NCBI GenBank assembly: GCA_964036665.1
Contig: OZ038530.1
Location: 16,204,001-16,268,000 of the forward strand
Origin: Gordius sp. MW1
Taxonomy: Eukaryota > Nematomorpha > Gordioida > Gordea > Gordiidae
DNA length: 64,000 nucleotides
Direction: 5' to 3'
Of this stretch, positions 34,362 through 44,806 are shown piece after piece; position 1 is the first letter of the stretch; the number at the start of each line of letters is the position of its first letter. The notes beneath the pieces are model-generated. The model did not search any database. It was not told where the DNA came from and saw nothing but the letters and a program-made list of their open reading frames with translations. Made by a program: the position numbers and the translations under genes.

Positions 34362-35591
34362 ATGAATTATTTACCAAATAATTATTCACTTATCGCCCAT
34401 TCTCAGGGCTTAAATTGTGTTGAATGGAGCACATATGAACGAAGATCGTCAAAAAGTTTGCTTTCACTATTGATATTATCGTACGTTATCTTCGCATTTG
34501 CTCTAGTTGGAAATTTTCTCGGTTTTTACATGGCATGTAAGGAGAAACCTATTTTGATACGAGTTATTCTTATGAGAGCTCTGTTCTTCATAAATCTTAT
34601 AAATTGTGTTTTTATGTTGATGTACCCTATCATCGACATTACAGGCGAGTTAAGGATGCAAACCTTTTGGTTAAACTATGCATGGAAACATTACATGTCA
34701 AAAATACATTTTCCGTTAGCCAAATCCTTCATCAACGCGTCTTTTTTCATATATTTTTTGTTTGCGGTCAATCAGTTTGTGGCTACCAGGTTTCCCTTTT
34801 TATACAAGAGCCATTTTAATATTCGAAAGGTTAAATTCATGATAATAGCTGCCTACGCATATGTTCAAATATGGTTTATACCCGCTGCTTTCTGGTTTAC
34901 CGTCGCCTTTTACAACAACAAGTGTGGTCTCAAAAAGACCTCCGGAATCTACACTAGACAACTACTCATATACAAAAACGATCGCATCAAACGTTCGTGG
35001 ATTATGTACGGGGTTGTCAAAGAGTTTGCAACCAAATTTATACCTGTCGTCATCATAGCTATTTTTCAGATAATGATAATTAAGCAACAAAAAGTAAAAA
35101 TGGCTTGGAGACTATCTAGTATATCTGATAGCACACATACTAGTCCCAAAACTACCTATCGAGTTCATTCAATCAACTGGAAACATAAGGCTCCAGTGAT
35201 TAATTTAACTACTCCCGTTATTAATCAGGCGAGACAAAGAGCCAGGGACAGAAAGGCTCAAGAGATTGCCGAAACCATAAAAATGATGACTGTTCTAATG
35301 TTGGAATTTATTTTATTACTGTTTCCAGCTTCATTGTATATCATGATCATAGATTTAATCGATAACCCTTTCACAAATACCGACAATGACTTGGCATATG
35401 ATTTATGTGCTTTATTGGAATATCTTTACGTGACTCTTACTTTTTATCTAAAATTAATGTTTATAAAGGGGTATAGAAAAAATTTTATGCTTGAGATGAA
35501 GAAATGCAAATTGTATTTAATCTGCAAAAGGTTATACGAAAAGTTTGTTTTACATAAAACGCATAATAATAGAATTTGGCCATTTAAATAA
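34362..35591 (+). CDS. Divergent seven-helix G-protein-coupled receptor, paralogue 2
   Basis: 409 aa, single exon, same orientation as the receptor at 9481 and co-linear with it throughout (WSTYERRSSKSL, SYVIFAFALVGN, FINLINCVFMLMYPIIDITGEL, IHFPLAKSFINASFF, KMMTVLMLEFILLLFPASLY). Identity in helices 1-3 is around 70 percent by eye, while intracellular loop 3 and the C-terminus differ more. It shares the odd motif set: NQF-VATRFPF instead of DRY, LKLMF instead of NPxxY, and no obvious helix-3 cysteine. The basic stretch KQQKVKMAWR after helix 5 and RQRARDRKAQEIAETIK before helix 6 suit G-protein contact. Function and ligand are unknown. The overlapping 71-, 65- and 62-aa frames are shadows. 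Confidence 0.85.
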   Translation: MNYLPNNYSLIAHSQGLNCVEWSTYERRSSKSLLSLLILSYVIFAFALVGNFLGFYMACKEKPILIRVILMRALFFINLINCVFMLMYPIIDITGELRMQTFWLNYAWKHYMSKIHFPLAKSFINASFFIYFLFAVNQFVATRFPFLYKSHFNIRKVKFMIIAAYAYVQIWFIPAAFWFTVAFYNNKCGLKKTSGIYTRQLLIYKNDRIKRSWIMYGVVKEFATKFIPVVIIAIFQIMIIKQQKVKMAWRLSSISDSTHTSPKTTYRVHSINWKHKAPVINLTTPVINQARQRARDRKAQEIAETIKMMTVLMLEFILLLFPASLYIMIIDLIDNPFTNTDNDLAYDLCALLEYLYVTLTFYLKLMFIKGYRKNFMLEMKKCKLYLICKRLYEKFVLHKTHNNRIWPFK

Positions 35592-38500
35592 AATTGTTGT
35601 AAAATGTCGCATATTGTAATTCTCACGAACATGTTAATAACCTAAGGAATAAAATGAGTAGGTATGAAAATGATAATCTGGTAATCTTATATCAATTTTA
35701 AACTTTGCTACTCCTATAAAAAGGCTAAAGTTAAGGCTCAGCTATCGCAATGCCATAGAATGTATTATTCTGACTTTTTTCTATGACTAATGGTAAATCT
35801 TATCATACTTTGGTAGATAGGCCGCCCGCAATTTAAAACGGCATCAAAAAAAAGAGAACAAAAATAAATATTTAGCTTAAGATTTTAAATTCATAATTAT
35901 CATACAAACATTTTAAACCAATCATCAAACTTTATTCTTTAAATTTACCCAAAATTTTAGTGTTTGACATTGCTTTTAATATCTAATTAACAATTATATT
36001 ATGTCATATTTCCTACTCCTAAAAATGTAAAAAATAATAGTTTTAACCAACGCTCAATGGCACATATGATGTCTCTGCCACTGCCTTTTATTAATTAAAT
36101 TATTGTATTTATAATGGAGCATTAGAATGAGATATATAATGTAAACGCATTTATGCATGCACATTACACTCACAAATAACACCACTTTTGCCGGTATTTT
36201 ATTTTGTAGGTAAAAGTAAATTTAAAATACAATAAGTTGCAAATGTTAAAATTGTAAAAAAATTTTAAAAAAAGTGGGTTATATTTGTAATATTTCTTCA
36301 TCTTCCGCTTCTAAAAGAAGCCAGGAATCCAAAAAAGGTCTGAATTTAAATTTGGCAATTAAGATTGCGACTTCTTGTTTTAATAAAAAGGTGGGGGAAT
36401 AATTGGCAGAGGGGGGGGGGGAATAGTCTGCTCATTTCTTAAATAATACCAAAGCTATACATGATCCTTAACAAGAGGAAAGTATTGGGATAAAATTACT
36501 TCCAGAAGGCTTTGTTTTTTTTATGCTTGCGATCTTCGGCGAGGGCCATTAGGCGATAATTAAAATTTGAGAGAGCAAACAAGTCGATGCACGTGAACAC
36601 CCATTTTATAAAGAGTTCATTTTCGCATGGGACTAGTGAGGAGCCGTCAGGACGCATTCAACCTTCAAGGGAAGGGTAAGCGTCTGAATGTTCAATTATA
36701 GAGGGAATTTGAGACTTTTAAAGGCCTGACTGGATTATAGCATTGATTTTAAAGTGTCGCAAATATCTGAATTTATTTAACCTGTAGTGTAACGAGTGCC
36801 TTAACTCTTTATTTTACAGCGCTGGATAATAAGTTTTATGCTTGAAATCCGCTAATCTTGCGGCGCTTTACTTTTTCCATTAGAAAAAATCTTTATCTGA
36901 CATTTTTTTTCTGTCCAATAATTGCAAAAGGTAGTGATCAAATCTTATTCCTATACACATGACCGTTATATTGTATTTTATAGAATCAAATAAATCGAAC
37001 CATGTTATTTGAATAATATTTTCAGATTTATTTCAAAATTAAAAATATTTTATTCTGTCATTAAGTAAATTCAAATAGACCGATTGCACTTCAGATTTAA
37101 ATTTAAATTTTCTTACCAATAATTTATATATCTCTTTTTATAATTTTATGCAATTTAGCATATTTTGATATTCATCATTAATTTAAGTGCGTTACTAATT
37201 ACCTTGCAAAAGATGGTAGCCAAATCCATTAGACTAAAATTTGCCGTATTATAGGCACTCAAGGTAATTAATTTCTTAAGCAAGTAATCTTCTATATCTA
37301 TAATACATTTAGCATCGGATAAATTTTCATGTATAAATATTAAATTTACGAAACTCCCTAGAATGTCGGGCATTTAATCAGGAGGGCTTATTTGCTTGTT
37401 CATAGTAACGTACTTCTTAAATTAAAAGGCACGATTCCTTGAAATTTTAAAGTATATAACACATATTCACAACCTATGTATTTTATAACTAGTAATAAAC
37501 TTTTATATAAAAGAAATATAAATCAGTTATAAAGCTTATTCGCAAACACCTTTCTTCAAGTAATTTTCAAAATTTAATTTTAAAATAATTAATTAATTAA
37601 TTCAAGGAAAAGTTTTTTTCTATTTTAAAAAATTTAACGTGGATAATCCTTTTCGTAAAGTTTGTAATATTGGGCTCGTGTAGAGGAAGATAGTTTACTG
37701 TAAGATGCGTAATACCATTTTTACAATTAATTTTATAAACAAATAGGCCGTCATAGTGTAAACGTATAAATAATTTCTTTTTTTTATGGTTAAAAAGTTT
37801 ATTTACGAAACAAAGTTACATAAATAAGCGAAATACAAAAAAAAGACATATTGGTTAAATACAAAGATCTATATCATTACCTTCTAAAATGGGCCATGAG
37901 TCGGCAAAGGATTTAAAGTTGTATCGTACAACAAGAATCCCTAGTTGCTGCCTGAGTAAAAGAACGCAGAAATTTTAAATTTCGGCTTTTTCCGATTTCT
38001 TTAAAAAAACCATTGCCTGTTTACAAAAGGAACCGGAGCACGAGGCAACGACAGGGATAAAAATATTGGCTGCCAAAAGGGTAGAGTACTTTGTAGTTTT
38101 ACGCCCTTTGTTTAAATGGCCCATTTTTAAAAACGAAATATGTTATAATTCCAGTTCCTTTGATGGTACTTTTTAAAATTTTTTATTCCTATTGTGTAAT
38201 TTGTTGAAGGAACCAATTTCAAGTATGTGTTCCTAAAAATTGGTATCTTTTTAGGTACTGAGCTATTACTTTTAAAAATGAATAACAAGGATTGGAGATA
38301 GATACTTTTAAGTCTGATAAGAGGCCAAAGTATCTCTTTAAAATTTAAATTCTGTTTTGCCTCTAAATTTAAAATATCATGAAAAACATTTTTGTATTAA
38401 TGCGGCGTCATCATTTAATTAGGGCCAAAATGGAATAAATTTAACCTATAGTCATTAAATCTTAATAGTCATTTTAGTAAATGTCATTTTATTTATAAGA

Positions 38501-39468
38501 TTTCCCTGTATTGCATATTGTGTATCTCAATGTACATACCACAAATTATATAATAAATATTTTATAAATAAATTTTAAATCAATTGCAAGGTGTGTATTT
38601 GAAGCCACAACCCATATTTTCGATTTGAATGTTAATATGGCCCACGTGATCTATCATATATTTTTAATTTCGCATTTTATTAATTCCCTTTTTTAAAAAT
38701 GGCGATTTTGTTAAAAAAATTTTCTTCTCAATTTTTTACACATCGTAAAAGTATAAAAAATATATTTGACAAATTTCAAAACATTAAAATTAGATAAATA
38801 AAAGGTAAAAATTAATGTTTATGAAATTATTTTATATATATAATATTATTTTTGATAATTATATTTTGTAATAATCATACGTTGCTTTGTATTTTATTTG
38901 AGTTATATTTTTAGAATTATAAATTGTGGTACCATACCTAATGACAGTGAATCGTCTGATAAGGAGTTTCTGTCAACCCAAAATAATGATTTAGGTATAA
39001 TTAAAAGGGTGTTATTTAACTCCTAAGTAAAAAATTACAAATTGCTAATAATTTATGCTAAATATATTAATTAATGTGCTAAATATTTTATTAAAAAATG
39101 CTAAGTATTTTATGCTAAGTTTTTTAATCTAAAGGCTATGTATTTTAAAGGAAATGCTAAGTTTTTATTTTAAAATGCTAAGTTTTTTTTATTAAATTGC
39201 TAATATTTATGTTTTACTCCCACAAATAATTGTTTTATAGATTTTCATGAAAATTAAAATGTTCAAACATTTAATATTTGTTATATTTATATAAAATTAT
39301 ATATAATTATAGTTTAGAGTATAATAAAAATTATTGTGACATGTGGATTAATATTATCTGAAATATTATTTATTAGTTTTTTTTTGAATAGCCGTTCTCA
39401 TCACTCACTGAGTATTTTTAAGTTAAGCTTAATAAATGTGATACATAATAATGCAGTTATATAATTAA
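35592..39468. other. Long intergenic region
   Basis: AT-rich and without recognisable genes. A G run lies at about 36412-36421. The 72-aa minus frame at 37155-37373 has no family features. This is the longest stretch in the window in which I see neither a gene nor a classifiable transposon, apart from the short repeat at 39035-39210. Confidence 0.4.
39035..39210. repeat. Degenerate short tandem motif (tgctaag/aatttt)
   Basis: The words atgctaaatat, tgctaagtattt, atgctaagtttttt recur about seven times at irregular spacing of 15-35 bases. Confidence 0.5.
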
Positions 39469-39651
39469 CTAGCTGACCCGGTGTGGTACGACAGAAGCAA
39501 GCCATGTTTTTTAAGAGCTGTCAATCAATCATTTTGACTGACATATTTTTTACTAAAGGTCCATTTTCGCTATTTTTACGTGTTATGTTTATCGTTTATA
39601 ATAAATTAAGTTTAGACTAGCATATTATTTACTATTTTGGTTTGTAAATTT

Positions 39652-39758
39652 TGATAAAGCTGGAAATAATTTAGGTTGGTTTCTCAAGTAAAATATTATT
39701 TATTTTTATAAATTTTGATAAAACTGGAATCTACTTTAGGTTGGTTTCTCCCCCCTTC
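39652..39758. repeat. Two-copy direct repeat near the left end of the Ginger element
   Basis: gataaagctggaa..tttaggttggtttctc (39652-39685) recurs 66 bp later as gataaaactggaa..tttaggttggtttctc (39718-39751). It may be subterminal repeats used by the transposase; that role is inference. Confidence 0.6.
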
Positions 39759-39813
39759 CCCATAAAAATTAATATTTTTTAAATAGACTAATCATTATAA
39801 GTTTTATTCAAAA

Positions 39814-40777
39814 TTATGCTAAAAGACAATCATTAATGTATTCAAAATGGTTGGCATAATGCGTAATGTAAATACCAAATTTTGAAGTATTATATAAACG
39901 TGGGGAATATAAGGCCCAACATTTTAGTTCAAGATTATATACATAAATTGTAACATCAAAAATGGTCGCGACTAAAACATGTCGATTTCCGATGACCATG
40001 TTCCAAAAATTTCTTTGTTGGTACCAACAAAATGATCGAATACATTACGATATGGATAAACGAATGGCAACGTGTCAATAAAATTTAAACGATGAAAAAC
40101 AAATTGTCGAATCACAAAATGGTGATCTTGATCCTTGTAAATTGCCTGACTTACGCACCGATAAAAACAATTTCCATCAGGATTAATGTTTTTTATATCA
40201 AATGGCGGACATAATCTTTTAGAAATCGGTGTAGATTCTGACATTTTTTTGAGAACTCCAATCCTTAAAGAAATTAATTAGTATATACAAAAGTTAATTT
40301 AATCATACATTTTAATTTGAGAGCACTGCCATTTGTAATCTCCAGGTGTAAAAAACAATTCGCTTTGAACTTGATGGGTAAGAACAATAGAATCTTGAAA
40401 TATTAGCAAATTTAAAATTATGAAATACCGTCATCCTTAATATGTTCTTGCGACAAAGACTTTGGATTAAGGCTCATAATATCAATGTCTTGACCTAGAG
40501 TGCTAGTAAAGTTATTCACTATTTTTATACTTGTATCATCAATGCCTGAAAGTGCTTTATTATCACTGATATCAGGGGGGCACTGATCGTCATATGTATC
40601 AATATTTTCATCTGCTACAATAAATATAATTATTTAATTAATATTTTTGTCCTGTTATTCGATTTTTATTACTATTCGTGCCATTATCTTCATCTAATTT
40701 GGCCTCGTACTCATTAATAATAGGGTTTATGTGTATGCCGCTACCTGTCATGTCTCCACACATATTAACAACGTCTC
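39814..40777 (-). CDS. C-terminal exons of the Ginger gene: acidic linker plus OTU cysteine protease
   Basis: Exons in coding order are 40777-40673, 40614-40429, 40393-40309 and 40263-39814. All junctions are GT-AG and keep phase with the integrase exons. The linker is rich in D, E and N (for example DENIDTYDDQCPPDI). The last exon encodes an OTU-like deubiquitinase fold: NPDGNCFYRCVSQAIYKDQD holds the catalytic Asp and Cys, GTWSSEIDM the central motif, FDVTIYVYN a core strand and ITHYANHFEYI the catalytic His. A frameshift in a run of four T (about 39974-39977) interrupts the reading between GTWSSEIDM and VATIFD. OTU proteases cleave ubiquitin-like conjugates. A role in protecting the transposase is conjecture. 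Confidence 0.75.
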
Positions 40778-40911
40778 CTGTTGAAAAAATGGTATTAGTA
40801 CGAAAATTATAGTACCTATAGAATCTCTTTATTTCTCAGCCAGATTTTCTGGGGAAGTTTATTAAATTTATCTTTTAATAATATAAAATTAGAGAAAAGG
40901 TAATTATATAC

Positions 40912-42731
40912 CTCTTTCGTTAAATTTTTTCAGGTTACCCCCGTAACACTTTTTCTTTAAGACTTTCCCATCCAAGGTTTTTAAAGTATAGGTTCCTTGG
41001 AAATTTACAATTAAACATATAAAGTCACCTTTAAATCCTTCATCGGCTATTCTATTAGGCCCAATCCAGCTTGATGCCATCTTGTCACCCTTACGTGTGG
41101 CCCGTTTCATATTAAATGCCAACACTATATCATCCTTTTGAAATAAGTAGGCCTTTTTATGTCTTCTAGCATACTCATCTTTTTGCCTCTCTTGAGCTTG
41201 GATAATGTTTTTTATGGCACATGTGTTTATTGCCTCAACCCTAGATTTAAGGGCCTGTTCATCCCATATATCGTCATCGGATTCATCAATGTGATTGCCA
41301 CCGTCCTCTGCGCTAGTAGCAAACGGAACATTAGGTTCACATTTATACATTAGCATCCAAGGCGTGAACTTTGTGGATCTTTGTACGCTGGTTCGCAGAG
41401 CGTACAACACTCCAGGAAGTGCCACATCCCATTTTATGTTTTCCCCATCAAGTGTCTTTGTCAGTGTAGACACAAATGTTCTATTCGCCCTTTCCACAAG
41501 GCCATTTGCTTGGGGATGGTAGGCGGATGTTATGTTATGATGTATCTTTGTCAGCTTGAACAATTCGTCAGATAGGGAATTAACGAATTCCCTACCTTGA
41601 TCCGATATAACCACCTAATTATAAACTAAAAAATCATACTTTATAATTAATTACTTTAGGAAAGCCCCAGTTGCAAAACATTTCCCATAGTTTTGTGGCA
41701 GTTTCTTTCGCAGTGTGGGATGTCAAGGGTTTTGCATCAACCCATTTACTAAAATAATCCATTGCCACAAGCATGCAACAATGTCCCTGACTTGAGGTGG
41801 GCATGTTACATAAGTCAATTCCTATCTTGGCCCATGCACTTTTTGGGACCTTAATAGGGTGCAACACTAGGGTTGATTTATCTAGCTTTGTTGCCCCCTG
41901 TTGACATTGTCTGCAGGTTCGAACAAACACAGCCACATCTTTCCATAGTCTTGGCCACCAATACCTAAATACTTTATATAAATTATTTTATTATTAACTT
42001 TTCTTCAATCCGTATCGAAGTTCTATTCATCCCACAATGGGCACCTATGCTTTTCCCCACAGTCGATTCGGAAGTTCCATTGTGGAATATTTAAAATTTC
42101 CCGTTTTTCGCCTTCGTCCACAATGACCCTTAAAAACTTTTCTATAATATAAACAAAGATTTTGTAGATTTTAGTCATTTAAAATATTTTAGTTCTAATA
42201 ATATAATAGAAGCTAATAATTTAAAAAGAAAATGCCTCCTAACTAATATAAACAAAGATTTTTTTTGATTTTTATTCATTTAAAATTTTTTAGTTCTAAT
42301 AATATAATAGAAGCTAATAATTTAAAAAGAAAATGACGCTTAACTTTTCTATAATATAAACAAGGATTTTGTAGATTTTAGTCATTTAAAATATTTTAGT
42401 TTAGTTCTAATAATATAATGGAGCTAATAATTTACAAAGAAAATGACGCTTAACTTTTCTATAATATAAACAAAGATTTTGTAGATTTTAGTCATTTAAA
42501 ATATTTTAGTTCTAATAATATAATAGAAGCTAAATTTAAAAATAAAAAATTTGTTTTTTTACCTGTCACTTCAGAACCATGCCTTATGATTTTCTTATAA
42601 TACAAACGATTCTCCAAATTGAATGATTTGGCTTTTTTCCTAAGATGAAAGCGATTGTTTTTGTCAAAACTTTCTGGAATATATCCGCTTTTTAAATATT
42701 CAATTATAGTTTGGAAATCGTATTTGGACAT
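40912..42731 (-). CDS. Ginger-type integrase (transposase), four exons
   Basis: Exons are 42731-42563, 42141-41999, 41964-41655 and 41614-40912. The introns are GT-AG; two are only 34 and 40 nt. The start MSKYDFQTIIEYLKSGYIPE, followed by FRKKAK-like and LYYKK words, is typical of KRBA2/Ginger-related proteins. An HHCC zinc region spans the next two exons (FHNGTSE, IGAHCG, EEKYWWPRLW, RTCRQC). The DDE catalytic residues lie in IGIDLCNMP, VVISDQGREFVN and YHPQANGLVERANR. A GPY/F-like module (SSWIGPNRIADE..TLKTLDGKVLKK) ends the exon. One frameshift sits in exon 2 between REILNI and the first zinc His. It would catalyse cut-and-paste transposition. Absence of RT argues against a Gypsy retrotransposon. 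Confidence 0.82.
42138..42545 (-). repeat. Intronic minisatellite, four units of about 100-110 bp
   Basis: Units anchored on aatataaacaa at about 42146, 42245, 42353 and 42463 (spacing 99, 108, 110) share gattttgtagattttagtc, ttctaataatataat and gaagctaataattt. The unit overlaps the intron's 3' splice site, so the other units carry the same polypyrimidine/ATAG|AAAAG acceptor-like sequence or a variant. Confidence 0.85.
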
Positions 42732-43016
42732 TTAATGTGGTAGAAAAATTTTAATCGTCTAAAAAATTAATAAAGTTTTTTGGGGGATTTAAAGTTTAAT
42801 TTATAAAGAAATTATTCAATAGTTTAAGAGAGGGATTGGATATGAAGAGAACAATACAAATTTTAGTATGCAAAAAACTAATAATGTGTTTTTTGGGTAG
42901 TTAAAGTTTAGTATAAGGGAGGAATGATTTATTGCCTACTTAAGAACAATGTCTTATTAATAACACGATTAACGCTGGGTGTTAGCACGAGCTAAAATTC
43001 TCTCAAAAAATATCAT

Positions 43017-43090
43017 TAATCACGCCTCTACCCAATCCCATTGGAGGGAGAGAGTGTGTAAAACCAATTAATCACCCCTTTACCCAATCA
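43017..43090. repeat. Subterminal direct repeats near the right end of the Ginger element
   Basis: taatcacgcctctacccaatc (43017-43037) and taatcacccctttacccaatc (43070-43090), 53 bp apart, within 120 bp of the transposon end. They are candidate transposase binding sites by position only. Confidence 0.55.
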
Positions 43091-43138
43091 AAAGGGGTGT
43101 TTGTAAAAAATACGCTGTTAGTTCACACCCTACACCGG

Positions 43139-43962
43139 CAAACGTTGTTTTGCTATATACATTATATCTAGAAAATACTATAAGTGATGTGCATGCTCAT
43201 CGTTATGCCTCGATCATATAATATGGGAAATAATTCACGAACTTAATGTAGGAAGAATTAACACGCTAAATACAAAATATAAACAAATAATTAAGCCCGG
43301 CAAACGTTGTTTTGCCATATACATTATGTCTGGCAAATTAACTAACTTACTATAAGTGTGTGGGGATAATTTTTGCAGAAGGTTTATCTAAATTGTAGTG
43401 TTATTTTTACAATCAATGGAAGTAAACGTAAATAACTAATCTCAGGTAAAGAGTTTGTCGGGGAATGCAGGGGAGAGAAAACTTTTTATTTATTGTTTCC
43501 TGGGGGAGTTGTCGGTCTACCGGTTATATTTTCTTATCCACTTTTAAATAATACCTATATTATCATTCGCATCACTTTGTTATATATCGAATCTGTACAT
43601 ACTATAAAATTTTTTAAAAATAAATTAAAAAATTTAAATAAGAAAATTTAAAACTACCAACAAAAAAATTTAAAAACTCAACTATTAAAACTGGCAACAA
43701 AATTAATGAGCTGCCATTATTATCTCATGGCCATAGAAGCATGTAATTTATTTGGGAACACGACCTTGCATAAGTTATGTAATAACAATGTACATTATAA
43801 GAACGTATTATATAAAAAGATACAAATGTCAAACGTATGAGGGCGATGTGGGATCCATATTTCGGGTAATCAGTGATGGGAAGGCGTGGAGGTAAAACGT
43901 AGCCTAGGCTAGTGACGGTTTTTCCCGGAGGACCGTGTGAGTGGAAGCTGGGTTAAAATATT
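43139..43962 (-). other. Helitron 3' non-coding region with a second terminal hairpin
   Basis: From 43139 the sequence is the 3' subterminal part of the Helitron. At 43298-43345, cccggcaaacgttgttttgccatatacattat repeats the terminal hairpin segment, so the 3' end is duplicated about 160 bp inward, without its CTAG. The rest (to 43962) is AT-rich; nothing coding was recognised. Confidence 0.7.
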
Positions 43963-44804
43963 TTAGTGGATTGGAGCTGGAATGTGCACTTGAATACGAT
44001 CATTCATACGGCTGACAGCTGCATTTGTTGGCGCTAATATTGCGCGTTCCCGGAGCCATGTGTGATCGGTGTAGTGCGTTGCAATGTCGGGGAACACCAT
44101 AGTTTCAACAGCCTCAGGAGATGGCAGTAGGTGACAAAAGGTTGCTGGAAAGGTACTTTCCCTTGGAGACGGGGTAAATGGAAAGGTACCGTTCCCCAAA
44201 GCGGAGTTGTTGTGCAAATAAGGACGTATCCGGGAGTAAATGCACGCGCATGTTCGTAGTAAGCGTGAGGATCGTAAACTTCCACCAAAGATGGGACGCC
44301 TTCAGGCACATCCAGCTTATCAGCCGGTGTTGCTCTTGGGATAACAGGTAGTGTTTGTCGAAAATCACCGGCTAGCAACAATATGGCCCCCCCCCCATAG
44401 GGAAGTCAATTTTCCGCAAATCTCTGAGAGTACGATCTAGTGCCTCGAGCGCTTTTTTATGCGCCATCGTACATTCATCCCAAATTGATTGAGCATGTCT
44501 TTAGAACTGTCCCAATTTGCGAGTTACGACTGATATTCCAGGAAGATTTTTCAATCTGATGCAAATTTAGGGGGAGCTGGAAAGTAGAATGCGCCGTGCG
44601 GCCTCCATCGAGTAACGTCGCCGCTATACCCGATGATGCGACGGCTAAGGCTAGCTCGTTATTGGCCCGAAATTTTGCCAGTAAATGATTAAGGAGAAAA
44701 GTTTTACCAGTGCCGCTTGGAGCATCAAGGAAAAGCAGACCGCCTTTACCGGTTAAGGCGTACTGCAGTACGGTATCGTACTCGGTTTTCTGGTCGACGG
44801 TCAA
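43963..44804 (-). pseudogene. Helitron PIF1-like helicase domain, truncated
   Basis: It starts TVDQKTEYDTVLQYAL and holds Walker A in LDAPSGTGKTFLLNHLLAKF, then ALAVASSGIAATLLDGGRTAH, a frame change through the Walker B region (DECTMAHKKALEALDRT visible around 44410-44470), LLAGDFRQTLPVIPRATPADKLD, and RAILAPTNAAVSRMND near the end. Motifs beyond this point (the TINKAQGQT block seen in the other Helitron at about 14695) are absent. The domain would unwind DNA during rolling-circle transposition. At least three frame changes; inactive. Confidence 0.85.
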
Positions 44805-44806
44805 AT

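Larger units (their letters stand above)
39482..43134 (-). mobile_element. Ginger-type DNA transposon with OTU-domain gene, nested in a Helitron
   Basis: The element begins TGTGGTACGACAG at 39482 and ends CACACCCTACA at 43134, so the ends are TGT..ACA, flanked on both sides by CCGG (39478-39481, 43135-43138). Removing it rejoins the Helitron 3' end (gctgacccgg|caaacgttg) exactly as in the copy ending at 23357. It encodes a Gypsy-like integrase in a spliced gene without reverse transcriptase. Integrase-only coding, TGT..ACA ends and a 4-bp duplication are the hallmarks of Ginger (Gypsy-integrase-related) cut-and-paste transposons. Terminal inverted repeats beyond the first few bases are weak by eye. 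Confidence 0.8.

Noticed and set aside
40904-42731. Integrase gene considered as a third Gypsy LTR retrotransposon
   Set aside because: No gag, protease, RT or LTR is present, the gene is spliced, and the flanks show TGT..ACA ends with a 4-bp duplication. Ginger-type DNA transposon fits better.
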